64,000 nucleotides of DNA from Aquilaria yunnanensis. Taxonomy: Eukaryota > Streptophyta > Magnoliopsida > Malvales > Thymelaeaceae. Shown here in pieces: positions 11,489 to 22,989 of this stretch. Each line of letters opens with the position of its first letter. Within the stretch, counting starts at the first letter, position 1. The DNA lies in assembly GCA_039654915.1 (NCBI GenBank), contig CM077599.1, positions 9,798,501-9,862,500 of the forward strand. The letters run 5' to 3'. The position numbers were made by a program, and so were the translations under genes. The notes beneath the pieces were generated by a model that did not search any database, was not told the origin of the DNA, and worked only from the letters and a program-made list of their open reading frames with translations.

Positions 11489-12886
11489 AGGCAGTCAAGT
11501 GCAAATGGGTGTTCAAGAAGAAATAAAGAATTCCTAAAGTTGAAGAGCCAAGGTATAAAGCAAGACTTGTTGCAAATGGTTTTAGCCAAGTTCCAAAAGT
11601 AGACTTTAATGACATTTATTCACCTATCGTGAAACATAGTTTGATTCATCTGTTTCTTGGTCTCATTGCATTAGATGATCTTGAGCTAGAGTAACTTGAC
11701 ATTACAATAGTTTTTTTCTACATGGTGATTTAAAAGAAAAGATCTACATGAAATAACCCGAAGGTTTTCAAGTTGAAGGCAAAGAAGACCATGTTTGTAA
11801 ACTCTAAAAGTCATATGGTCTCAAGCAATTGTCTCAACAATGGTATAAACATTTTGACATGTGTATTTTGAATCTTGGTTTTAGGAGAGGTAGTTATTAC
11901 TTGTGTTTACATGAGATTGTTTGGAGATGGTTCATTCACATATTTACTACTTTATGCGGATGACATGTTCATCACAGCAAGGAACAAGTCAAAAATTGCA
12001 AATATTAAGACACAATTAAGTGCATAATTTGACATGAAGGATTCAGGTGCAGCAAAACACATCATAAGCATGGAGATCAAGGGTGATTGTAAGACTAAGA
12101 AGCTTAACCTTTTACAGGAGGGTTATATACACAAAGTTCTGAAAAGGTTTGGCATGTGCAAAGCCAAACTAGTGCATACACCTCTTGCTACACACTTTAA
12201 GTTATCATTATGTCAATGTCCGACCACAAATAAAAAAGTTAAGAAGATGGATAAAACACCATATGCTAGTGCTATTAGGAGCATTATGTACACAATGGTT
12301 TGCACACATCCCAATTTAGCACATTTAGTTAACGTTATGAGCCGTTACATGGCTAACCCAAGAAAGAAGCATTGGTAGGCAGTAAAGTGGATATTAATGT
12401 ATCTAAGAAGTACTACTACAACTTGTCTTAAGTTTAATGATTCTATAGCTGGATTAATTAAATATGAGGACTTTGATTACGTGGGTAATCTTGACACTCA
12501 ACGATCTACATCAAGATATACCTTCACTTTTGGTGATTGTGTCGTGAGCTGGAAAGCTTGCTTGCAAGCAACAATTGCTCTTTCGACTGTAGAAACATGG
12601 TATATCGCAATCATTGAAGATATGAAATAGGTAATTTGGCTTATGAATATTTATAAAGAGCTTACTCAAGATGATCATCGATTAGAGCTATATTGTGATA
12701 GTCAAAGTGGTATTTTTTTTTTTTAACAAAGATAACAAGTTCCATGAGCGTACTCAACCTATTGAGGTCAAATATCACTTTATTCATGAAGTTGTTGATA
12801 AATGTGATATTGCGGTTGTAAAGGTTAATACACTGGATAATACTGTTGATATGATGACAAAGACTTTTTCTGGATCTAAGTTCTAA
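11489..12886 (+). pseudogene. Copia reverse transcriptase and RNase H, right half (broken)
   Basis: The RT resumes at the codons interrupted at 4150 ('KCKWVFKKK', then 'PRYKARLVANGF'). The active-site motif reads YADD near 11957, where YVDD is usual. The thumb/connection region lies at 12034-12378 and RNase H at about 12397-12886. Several stops are present, including TAG at 12376-12378 and TAG at 12628-12630. A T-run at 12712-12724 shifts the frame. Confidence 0.88.
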
Positions 12887-13040
12887 CATTGTTTGGATTT
12901 AGTAAATCTTGTTTGTTGAGTATCATTTATTTGGAGGTGGTTGTGCAGTTTAGAAAATGAGGTTACAATTCAATTTTGCTTAATTTGATCTCAAGATAGA
13001 GTTTTATTAATGTGCAACAAAATTGATGCAAGGTAGAGAT

Positions 13041-13322
13041 TGTTGAGATTTGCCTCAATTTTGTTATTTGCCCTTCATCCCACATAGACTAGGAAATAAG
13101 ACTTTATGGCTTAGGAGCTATTTATATATTGTAACTTTCTCCTTTATATTGAAGTTCTTCTTTTGGCATGTCGCCTGAGGTTTTTTTTGCCATCTTAGGT
13201 CTTCCTCATAAATTCTTATGTCTTTTTTACCTTATGCTTGCATTCTGTTTTGCTTTTGTTTAAAAATATTTTTGTCGATTCTCGTTCTTGATACAAACAT
13301 TTTTGTCGTCGCCATACTAACA
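13041..13322 (+). repeat. Copia 3' LTR (internally deleted)
   Basis: It starts TGTTGAGATTTGCC and ends CATACTAACA. It aligns with 1300-1711 but lacks about 120 bp from the middle, so it is 282 bp against 412 bp. Confidence 0.85.
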
Positions 13323-13688
13323 CATACCACAATGCAATATGACATTTTTCTTTTTTCCTTCATCAGGGTTTAATTATAAGAGCGATTTCAATTTTCAACT
13401 AATATGGAAAATCTTTGACTACCAACAAAAATTAATACGAAAAATGTTTAATTTTGAGGTTCTTAATGTATTTAAAATTATTTCCTTAGCAAGGTGTAAT
13501 GAAGGCAAAAAAAAAAACCGCATCATTGTTGCATAAGATATTTTATACAAAAATCAATTGTTCGTACCATTTCCAACTAGTTGCTACGACTCAATTTGTT
13601 AAAAGGAAAACGTTCCAACTCATCGGCCCATTTGGAAAGAGTTTTTAAGGATTAATGTCAGAGTCTTTGATATTATATTGACATAAAG
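13323..13688. other. Spacer after the Copia element
   Basis: AT-rich, with an A-run near 13507-13515. No recognised gene or repeat boundary. Confidence 0.5.
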
Positions 13689-13847
13689 ATTAAGGTCTCG
13701 TTTGGAAATAACTTTTATTATTAATGTTAGAATTTAAGATATTTATTTAATAATGAAGATAAAATCGCTAAAGCTAAAAGCTATCATTAAATAATTTTTT
13801 CAAAACTTTGATGTTAATCACTAATGTTAATACCAAATAAGATTTAA
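13689..13847. mobile_element. Small MITE (TTAAGGTCTCGTTTGG type)
   Basis: Imperfect terminal inverted repeats: TTAAGGTCTCGTTTGG at the left, and the reverse complement of the right end reads TTAAATCTTATTTGG. A second related copy abuts it and a third lies near 21615, which supports a dispersed element. There is no coding capacity. Confidence 0.6.
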
Positions 13848-14097
13848 GGCTTCATTTTGAAACAACGCCAACATTTAGCATTAAATGTTGGCAACTATCT
13901 ATCAATAATGTTTAGAATTAGAGGCATGGAAAAGTTATCAAACCTGTTAATAATTTATTCCAATTTCTAATGCTAATTTTGGATGTTATTTAAAAAAAAC
14001 TTAAATTGCTAAAACTAAAAGTTAAATGGTACCATTAGATAAACTTTTAAAAAAATAATATGACCTTAATCACTATTGTTAATGCCAAATTGGTCAT
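13844..14097. mobile_element. Second MITE of the same type, abutting the first
   Basis: It starts TTAAGGCTTCATTTTG and ends with a ...AATGCCAAATTGGTC block like the first MITE's right end. The internal 'GCTAAAACTAAAAGTTA' resembles 'GCTAAAGCTAAAAGCTA' in the first copy. It is more diverged and the right edge is uncertain. Confidence 0.45.
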
Positions 14098-16030
14098 CAC
14101 AAACATTAAAAAAAAAAGGCAAAAAAGCTACCCAACTAATTTCACATAATTTGTCCTCACCACCATAGCTTGGTTGCAACGAGAATGATGTATGGGCTTA
14201 AATCCTCTCCCACCTGCACAGTGCAAAAATAAAGGCCAAATCTAACTTGATGTCCTCTAGATTTCGAGAAACATACAAATGACCATTTATTTTTTATAGA
14301 ATATTATAAATGTGCTTATGAGTATAAAAAATACATAATTCAATTAGCCTTCTCAGGAAAGAAAAAAAGGGAAAAGAATTCGATTAACCTTCTTTTTTTT
14401 TTTTTGAAAGTCGATTAACCTTCATTTCATTTAGAAATAATCGAAGAGTTAATTGGGAGTCTTTCTACAAAGGCATTGCTAACGGCATCATTCGAATTTG
14501 TTGAAAGTCATAAATTTCTCTTGCGTTTTCTACATTCTTTCATGAAAAAAACGTTGTACAAATTCGAAAATGAACACAAAGGGAAAAAGAAATTAGACCT
14601 AATTTGTCGACAACGGATGGAAAGCGAACCGCAAGCGTGTAGTAGTGGAATGGTAGGGCCAATGAGGTATAGGCTTAGACATGCAACAATCATTCTAGAA
14701 TAGGGTTGACTCATTTTGTTTCATTTATCTGGTGCTAGTGGGCAAATTCAATCTCTGCGTATTTCCCAAGGAAATTCCTTTGTTTTCCCGCATACTTGGC
14801 TTAGACATCAAGCCAACATCATTACTAGTACTTTTTACCCAGCGAAAAACAAAGATCTATTTGTATTGTGGCTCAAAACTTGGATTTTCAGTATTTGCCA
14901 TTAGAAAATGAGAAGTTGAAGACAACTGAATGACTGGTAGATGCTACATCAATAATGTTTTTATTTATGAATGAATAATATATTTTAAATGGGGAATTAA
15001 GTACCAAATACCAGTGCATTAGGAAATTAGGGTTTCCACCACTGACAGAATGAATCTTTAAGGGATTGGTATGAATCTTTAAGGGATTGGTCACTAGATA
15101 ACTAAGACCACTATCATTTAGTAATGATTATTGCCTACCCTAACTAAGGTCACTAATATTCTCCACTTCACATCCTTCTCATTTTCCAACATGTGCTTAA
15201 ATGTTATCTTTTATCAACATAATTAATTGTTCCCAACAAACTCACTTGTATGGAAACCCTAGTATCACCAATAATGCCCAATTTTGTTCAGCAACAACCT
15301 ATTATTGATTATGACTTCTACCCACAGAAATAAGTCCCTAAACCAGGGGAATCTAAAATTTAGGAGACACGGGATACACTCAATAACCAACACGTGCCCC
15401 ACAACCAATTCCTCGTGCATGTATGGAAGAAATGGAAAGCTTTGTGAAGCAATCACTAATGGTAGGTGCAAGTGTTTCTCTATGGATGACATTGCCAGGC
15501 AAAATATGTTAAAAACAGATGACTACTCTTCTTCCTCATGCTGATATCAGCTACGCTTATTATTGTCATCATAAATTAGAAAAGAATAAAGGCTAAGGGG
15601 GAAGGAGGGATGAGGAGTCGATCTGTGAGAACCATGATAAGGAATAAAGACTGCTACAATGGACTATGGCACAAGAACCTGGTTCAAGGGTCTAGAACTC
15701 TCAAAAGTTGTCCTGTACAAGCATTCATCAGATTTCTGAATATCACTCCATTCTATCATATAGAAATGCCAAATTGATGAGTATCACCTGGACAAGGTTT
15801 ACCTATATGAGACACCAAAGGTGACATGGAGCAAGGGAAAAATGGCGGAGGTTGACATGAGGTAGAGTGGCTGATCAACCATCATGATTTTTCCTTACCT
15901 CCAGACTCTTCAGGGCCTGAAATCTGGACAAGCAGCAGAGCAGACGGTGCACAATATGTCAACAATTCCATGCAAACCAACTTGGTTCAAAACAATTGCT
16001 GTCATCATTGCTTCTCTTCTTTAACCAAGT
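14098..16030. other. Spacer downstream of CPN60A2
   Basis: Short reading frames at 14476-14703, 14716-14904 and 15284-15544 match nothing I recognise and lack coding bias. A short direct repeat TATGAATCTTTAAGGGATTGG is seen twice at about 15050-15090. The last few hundred bases probably include the 3' UTR of CPN60A2, which lies on the minus strand. Confidence 0.45.
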
Positions 16031-19000
16031 TCAGTTCCTTCTCTTGACTCTCCTCTTTGGAGTTATTCCTGGTAGATCAGGGACAAGTGGTTTAGGCTCC
16101 TTTATTTTCTCTACCACCGTAGCTTGGGTTGTCAGAACCATCCCAGCAACTGAGACAGCATTTTGAAGAGCCAATCTGGAAACTCGACTAGGATCTACTA
16201 CTCCAGCATGCATGAGATCCTCGAACCTTCCGTTCATTGCATTATACCCCCTACCCCAATCGCCCTCTTGAGTTTTTTCGATGACAATTTCTCCATCAAT
16301 ACCTGCATTAGTTGCAATGGCTCTAGCAGGTGCAAGAAGTGCCTGAAATGAGAATCTTTATGTTTATAACTCTCAAGCTGTCATCTATCTGACAAAACAA
16401 ATCGCAACTGTGGAAGCACAAACAATTGCAAGTGTAAAATGTAATATGAATTAGTCTACCTCCCCTATGATATCAGCACCAATCTGCTCATCTGAAACAT
16501 CCAGAGAATTCTTAATTAAAGGTATCTGCTTTGATAGATGTAGGTAAGTTGCACCACCACCTGGCACAATCCCTTCATCCATAGCAGCGAAGGTGGCATT
16601 CTTTGCATCTTCAATTTTTAGCTTCCGATCCTCGAGCTCAACTTCAGTATGTGCTCCTACCTGAAACAGGCAGTTCATCATCTTAATTTTTTTTTTTTTA
16701 AAGGGCAAGAAAAACATTATATTGCTGAACTCCTGCTTTTGCCCATTTTTAACTACCAGAAAGCGCGTAATAAATGGTTTATGGCTCCTAGAATTGGAAG
16801 TGCAGTATGTAAGAATGCTGTACAGGGTATCATAGAACTCATAGCAGAGCACTATCTTTGCATCATCCAGAATGTGTACACTCCTACTTTTTGCATCATT
16901 AGAATGATAGTTGCACTCTTATTTTTTTTGCCATTTCACACACAAGGAATAGGCTTTTTTACGGCTCCAATAATTGGGGTTCAAGTTCATTTAACAACAC
17001 ATCAGAAGGCATTGAAGAATTCTTACATTAATGTTTTGCATCACTGTAAAAGTCAAGAAATATTTGTTGTATGTATTATACTGTAGAATCCTGTTTCAAG
17101 GACAAAGCAGCTGTTAGAGAGGTTGCTGCTAATTGGGCAGACCAAAAAGCAAGCAACAGCAGCTAACACAAACTACTTCGCTCTGAGGCTTACTTGACTT
17201 ATATTCAGCCGATTGTACTACAAACCTTAATAACTGCCACACCACTGGAGAGTTTAGCAATCCTTTCTGAGAGCTTCCTTGACATGTAGACACTGACAGT
17301 ACCAGCTAAATCCTTCTTCATCTGCATAACTCTTGCCTGGATTTCAGCTTTGGTAGATGGATCAGCAATTATCGTTGTTGAATTACTTGATATGGTAACC
17401 TTTTGTGCGACACCAAGCTGATCAGATGTCACACCACCAAGGTTTAGTCCCAGATCTTGAGAGACGTAATCTCCACCTGATTATTTGAAGATGACATAAA
17501 CTATAAGCCTACAAAGAATCAAACTGAATTCTTGCGAAACCCTGGTCAGCAAAAAGCATTATAACACAGAGTTCACCTTCTAAACATAATCGTTTTTTCA
17601 AAAAATAATTGAACCCCACCCCCCAAACCCCCCAAAAAAAAACGTGAGAGAGAAGTATTGACAATTACTGATACTGAATTTGTCCTAAAACACCTTCAAT
17701 GCCATCATTAGCAATTTAAAAGCATCAAGTTTTTCTAGGACAGTTGGAGCTAGGGTAGTAAACACAACTTGAATTGGTTTACTTTTACACTATACTAGGA
17801 TTTTGCTCACCAGGGAGCATACAAAATGCATATGCAATGATATTTATATCGATGGCTTGTAATGGAAATTGGACAATAACCTGTCATTATAGCAACATCT
17901 TGCAACAATGATTTCTTTCCTTCTCCAATTCCTGGACAGTTGACTACGGCAACATTAAGCAAACCTTTTGTTTTGTTCGTAATTAGTGTTTCCAGCACCT
18001 GCCTACTGATATCCTCTGCAAAAATTAGCAGAGGGACGCCCAGTTGTGTGACCTTCTCTAACACAGGAACAATTTCTTTGACATTTGTAATAAACTGATC
18101 AGTAACAAGAACTTTTGCATTTTCAAACTCCACAAGAGATTTGTCCTGATTTGTGATGAATAGAGGTGACATGTACCCCCTGTCAATCTGCAGAAAACCA
18201 ACAAAAATATACAGGTAATGTTTAACAAAATAACAAATGGCCGAAATGATACTCCAAAAGCTGAAGAAATAGCAGAAACCAAATACTGATACGGACAGCC
18301 ATCAACTAAATCATCTTCAACCAGACTACCAAGATGGTGAGGACTAAGGTTATAGGTTGTACATTCCCAAGTTCATTGAAAAATTTGCAAAGAAGAAAAG
18401 AATGTGTGCATAGCACTGAATGTGGAGATGAGTGGATAGAGATATAAATTCAGCTTTGTGTTTGTTTCCTCCAGCAGGTTTGATCACTGCACGTGGGAAG
18501 CCTTTAAACCTAAAAGGTCCTTAAAGCATCAGAACAGGTATATCCCATACCAGGTAGGCCCAACTCTCAGAGACCAAAGAGTGCAGAATTGACATCTAAC
18601 TTACCATCCTTTCAGTCCTTTGTTTTCAAAGGATTTTGATTTTTTTTTTCTTAATCTTCAAAGCCAGTGTACATAGGATGAATGTTCCCATAGGTCAAGT
18701 TGTCTCTATACTCTGCCAACAACAATAACAAAGAAACTAAACCTATTAACCATTGATTCAACATATGAGACTTCCAAACTTAGCACCCAAGATAATTAGC
18801 GAGATACATTTGAAGCCAGGTTTTTCCCCTCAATGAAGTGTGGCCTGTAGAAAATTGCTTACAGATAATTCTTGAAACCTAATTTCTCGTCATACATTAC
18901 CAAGCAATGGATATATACAGTAGAACATGAGCATGTGAATTACCCTCATTCCTTCTTCAATTATGAGAAAGGTTTCAGATGTCGGGGATGACACAATAGA

Positions 19001-20831
19001 GATAACTCCATCAGGGCCAATCTTCTCTATTGCATCAGCAATCAAGCTGCCAACAAATTCATCATTACCAGCAGAGATTGAAGCCACAGCTGCAAAAGAT
19101 AGAATCAACTTGACAATGTTATTTCCTAACTCTTTCACTCATAAGTGGCATAAAAAACTAGTCGTAAAGTGTACGACCCAGGGAAAAACAAATATGGTTG
19201 ACCTTGGATACTGTCCCGCCCTTTCACAGGAAGACTCCTGTTCTTCAGGTCCATGACCAATTCTCTTACAGTTCTGTCCATTCCTCTCCTCAAAGAAACA
19301 GGGTTAGCTCCAAAAGAAACAGCCAGCAAACCAGAACTGATCATGGATTGTGCCAAAATGATTGCTGTCGTGGTACCATCACCAGCCAAGTCATTCATCT
19401 TACTCGCCACCTGCAAATTGGCATTAGATTTACGTATTTCTAATTGATTATGTTCTGCATTAAGTTCAAACAATAAACAATGAGGGATGAAAACTAGTAA
19501 CCATGAATAACCTCCTGCATTAGCATTGCTCCAACATTCTCAGTTGTATCTGAAAGCTCAATTGCTCGAGCTATTGTGACACCATCATTTATCACTTTCA
19601 AATCATCAGATTCAGAAAGAATGACGTTGCGCCCTGCATGGTTTTACCTAAATGAATCACCAACTTATATCAATTCATAAATCTGATATAAGCTCTGAAA
19701 AAAACGAAATGGTCACTCAATGAGGACCACAAAATCAACCTCCCCCCCCCCCCCCCCCCCCCAAATAAATAAATAAATAAAACCACATCATTTGAATCAT
19801 ACAGCAGAGGAACTTCATTTCAGGCGTGATTTCCATGGTAGATGGTACAAAATAAATTATCAAGAAGAACAGATAACAAAATAAATTATCAGTTGCAGCA
19901 CTTAGAAGAACCAAATTGCATTAGATGGGATCTCTCCAAAAGAAAAATAGCAGAGAAGACAAAAAGAATCAACAAACAAAGCCATGAAGCGAATGAAACT
20001 ACTAAAAATTTCATTTTAGGTCGGGCTTCGCCAATTTCTTTTGTAGGCCCCTGACCTTTTTTGTAAGTGCCGCTGGCTGATTTATGGAATGAAATACGCA
20101 CCCTCCGTCGTGTTTCAGGAAAAAAAAAAACTACTCTACTAAAAACCTTTACACCACATAATTGAGTGGCAAGAATCAAACACTTATAATCTGCTACTTG
20201 ATGGGAAAGAAAAAAGAGCAGTTATAATCTGCTTAGCATACAACTATAGACAGAATAGTTCGAAGTAGTCAAGCTATGGCCTTCAATTTATCTTTTAACC
20301 CAAGAAGCTTATCATTACTGAGCAAAAGATACCCAGCTGAGATGGAAAACTGAAAAAGAAGACTTAACAAATGCCATAAAAAATAAAAAAAAAATGTGGA
20401 GAAAGAGTGCAAGATTATCCATTCCTAGCAACAAAAACAAGTACACAATATTTGAAGAATTAGAGGAAGAAATAGGGTTACCTCTAGGGCCAAGAGTGAC
20501 AGAAACAGCAGCAGCAAGCTTGTTAATCCCGGCTTGGAGTGCCTTCTGGCACTCTTTTCCATAAGCAATCCTTTTGGGACCTGCCCTTACGACTAAGCTC
20601 TTCACCGCCCGGCCCCTCCCCCACAAGTTTCTACTGTTGCTCCTCCAACCAACCTTCTGGAAAAGCCAAAAAAAAAACACAAGAAGACGAAGGATGATGA
20701 TGAGAGAAGAGATAAAATGGCAGATATATTGTAAATAGATTGTATCAAAGGAAGATTGGGGAGAGAAATACAGATAAAGAAGCAGTTCTGGGAACGACAG
20801 CGAGCCAAGAAGAGGAGGTAAGTGCATCCAT
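16031..20831 (-). CDS. CPN60A2: Plastid chaperonin-60 alpha-type subunit 2
   Basis: This is a group I (GroEL-type) chaperonin subunit that folds proteins in the chloroplast stroma with ATP. Nine exons join in phase with GT-AG introns: 20772-20831, 20482-20656, 19512-19633, 19203-19410, 18944-19089, 17881-18187, 17226-17476, 16460-16660 and 16031-16342. They give 593 residues. Residues 1 to about 45 are Ser- and basic-rich, fitting a transit peptide. 'LQAGINKLA' and 'VTLGPRGRN' mark the equatorial start. GDGTTT (130-134) is the ATP site, 'ISAGND' follows, and 'GIVPGGG' lies near 453-459. The alpha-type sequences '[13 protein letters not shown]' and '[14 protein letters not shown]' separate it from the beta subunit. 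The C-terminus is basic (KRRVKRRN) rather than the tail usual in alpha 1. I assign alpha 2 from the C-terminal '[20 protein letters not shown]' and its divergence from alpha 1. The alpha 2 name is inference; the chaperonin call is secure. Confidence 0.9.
19741..19762. repeat. Poly-C run inside a CPN60A2 intron
   Basis: About 21 consecutive C on the plus strand (G on the coding strand) in the intron between exons 2 and 3, followed by an AAAT microsatellite. It is a likely length-variable site and is prone to sequencing error. Confidence 0.8.
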
Positions 20832-21017
20832 TCCCAAAAGCTTGCTGTGGATGTGAGTTTGGTACGAGTTCATAAGTTTTTGTCTTTCGACTTGAATTCA
20901 AATCGAGGGTTTAGCGAGAATGACTCGAGGAAGATAAACCCCGAGACACGAGAAAAATCGTGTCGCGACGTAGCTTATTTTAGCTCTCCGCGATTTTCTT
21001 TGTCCTTTTCTTGAGAA

Positions 21018-21406
21018 GGCTTAAATGCGGAATAATACCCTAAACTTTGCTTACTAGATGACTTAAGGCCTAAACTATGAATAGACACAATTCAGAACTC
21101 ATACTTTTGAATTTGGGACAATTCAGTCCACGAGATGAGTTGGTCAGTTAGATAAAATCACGCGTTTGGACGTTGTTTGCCACCATCTGACCAAATTGAT
21201 AGACTTGGCCACATTGTTGCTTATGAAAGTACTCAAACAGTGGTAAATGGCGTCTGATTGTGCAACTTCATCTAACTAACCAAGTCATCTTCTAAATTGA
21301 ATCACTCTAAACTTAAAAGTATGAGTTCTGAGTTATGCTGGTTTATAATTCAAGCCCTTAAATGATCCAGTAGATAAAGTTTAGGATACTGGTTCGTATT
21401 TAAACC
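21018..21406. mobile_element. Foldback (MITE-like) element, ~390 bp
   Basis: The two halves are near inverted copies. The left arm begins GGCTTAAATGCGGAATAA and the reverse complement of the right arm begins GGTTTAAATACGAACC. Both share CCTAAACTTT and CAGAACTCATACTTTT. The arms meet near 21200. There is no coding sequence. It lies about 190 bp beyond the start codon of CPN60A2 and could affect that promoter. Confidence 0.7.
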
Positions 21407-21614
21407 GCTATAGAAAACAAGAACTTATGAAATGGAATTTGAAGTCACGAAATTGGACAAAAGTCATGTGATTTAAGCTGCTCTAGTGACATGAATATGT
21501 GAAGGATGCGGCTTGCACTCTCGAGTTTATGGGTCACCAACTTCTACTTTAGCTCTATCCAAAATTTTGAGTGCGCAGACCGCAAAATCAAGAAATTTAA
21601 TATGAATTTTAAGT

Positions 21615-21780
21615 TTAAGGTCACGGTGTTTGAAAACAGCTATTTTTATATTAGAATTAGAGTTTTACATAATTCATTAATTGTGAAAATAAAACAGTTG
21701 AAACTAAAAATTAAAATTATTTTTAAATAATTTTTTCAAAACTCTAATGCTAACCATTAATATTAAAACCAAATGAGATT
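21615..21780. mobile_element. Third MITE copy related to 13689-13847
   Basis: It starts TTAAGGTCACGGTGTTTG and ends AAAACCAAATGAGATT. The stretch AATAATTTTTTCAAAACT is shared with 13785-13805. About 165 bp, non-coding. Confidence 0.55.
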
Positions 21781-21785
21781 TTTGT

Positions 21786-22099
21786 TGCATGGTTGAGTCC
21801 ATCATGTGTTTTCAACATGACCGACACATTATGTTCATTGGAATAACATAAAACTCTAACATTTGAGCAGCCCCACTTTTGCTCTAATGGTACATGATAC
21901 ATTCGCGCCAACAAACCAATCATTTAATTAAAAAGTATTCTTCTATACTAATTCGATTGTGACATTATTTTACTTTTTTTTTTTAAATGACTTTAAGCGA
22001 CTTTGAATTTATATTGTTGTTTGTGGTGAGACATATCAAGTTACTTCAAAAATCCTAAACTTTTTATTGCAAGTCATTCATAATTGTTTAACATCAAGA
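21786..22099. other. Spacer with no recognised gene
   Basis: AT-rich, with a T-run near 21973. Nothing further is supported. Confidence 0.4.
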
Positions 22100-22650
22100 A
22101 ATAATCTTAGATTTTGAAAGTTAGATGTTCTTATTGAGTGTGCAAGATGAGGTAATGGTGAGGAATCAATGTTGCTCATTCTTTTTCATTGTCCTTTAGC
22201 TATTGAATTATGGGATAGGATTTTATTAGCCAAGCACAATTTAGTATGAAGAAGGTATCCCGTTGGTTTTTCATTCTAAGCAAAGTTTTGTTCATGGAGG
22301 TGTGGATTTCTTTCTCAGTTCCAGGGCAGCTGCTTTGGTGGAATAGAAATTGATGTTCATATGATGCATTGTCGTCTTCATCCTCATCTTTGATTAATCA
22401 ACTCCATGGTTAGAAGGACCGGTTCGATTTGCGTTGTTCACAAGAGTACGAATGTTTCTTGGCAAAAACCATAACTTGGCCAACTATTCTAAAGGTAAAT
22501 GTTGATGTTGGTTCTTTTAATTACTGTCTCCAGGTAGGTGCTTGTGTGGTGGTTTGAGATAGTAATGGGCAGGTATTGTTTATGGCCTCTCAAGGTTATC
22601 ATTTTGAGTCTATGTTATATTTATATAAGAAGGTTTTGGTTGTGTGGAAG
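22100..22650 (+). pseudogene. LINE-type reverse-transcriptase tail: zinc-binding and RNase H-like fragment
   Basis: From 22139 the frame reads 'CAR-stop-GNGEES...FHCPLAIELWDRIL'. This fits the zf-RVT segment (CxxC...HC...A..LW) found at the end of plant non-LTR retroelement polyproteins. Further on, from about 22480, 'LKVNVDVGSF' and 'VGACVVV-stop-DSNGQVL' fit the start of the RNase H-like (RVT_3) domain. Stops interrupt both parts and the upstream RT is missing. It is a decayed fragment. Confidence 0.6.
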
Positions 22651-22989
22651 CGTTACAAAAACATTAACTTGAAACTTAGTCTAATCACAATATTCATTGC
22701 CATCAAATCTCAATTTTATTTATTTATGTTTTCTTTTAACCAAAGCAATTTGCTCCAACTTAAAAAGTACTTATTTCATTCCATGTTTTTTTGCATCATT
22801 TTAGTTTTTTGAAATAAATTTAACTTAAATCTATTTATATTATTATTTATTAAAAAAATTAAAAAAATTATACTTAGAAAGTATGACTTATAGTTTTCAA
22901 ATATATATATGTTAAAAAAATTTAGCAAATATTAATATAAATAAAATTAATTCAAATCTAAATAAAAAACTGAAATGATACAAAGGAAT

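Larger units (their letters stand above)
1300..13322 (+). mobile_element. Degenerate Copia-type LTR retrotransposon, split by a nested gypsy element
   Basis: The element is bounded by related LTRs at 1300-1711 and 13041-13322. A tRNA-Met-type primer site follows the left LTR and a purine-rich tract (AAGGTAGAGA) precedes the right one. Candidate 5-bp target duplications are GATAC at 1295-1299 and CATAC at 13323-13327, with one mismatch. The internal order is gag, protease, integrase, reverse transcriptase, RNase H, which is the Copia order. All domains carry stops and frameshifts. The reverse transcriptase is interrupted at about 4150 and resumes at about 11489, on either side of the Ty3/gypsy insertion. 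Without the insertion the element would be about 4.7 kb. It is an old, non-autonomous copy. Confidence 0.9.

Noticed and set aside
16031..20831. Assignment of the chaperonin as the beta subunit
   Set aside because: 'ANPVSL', '[13 protein letters not shown]' and '[16 protein letters not shown]' follow the alpha type; beta has different residues at these places.
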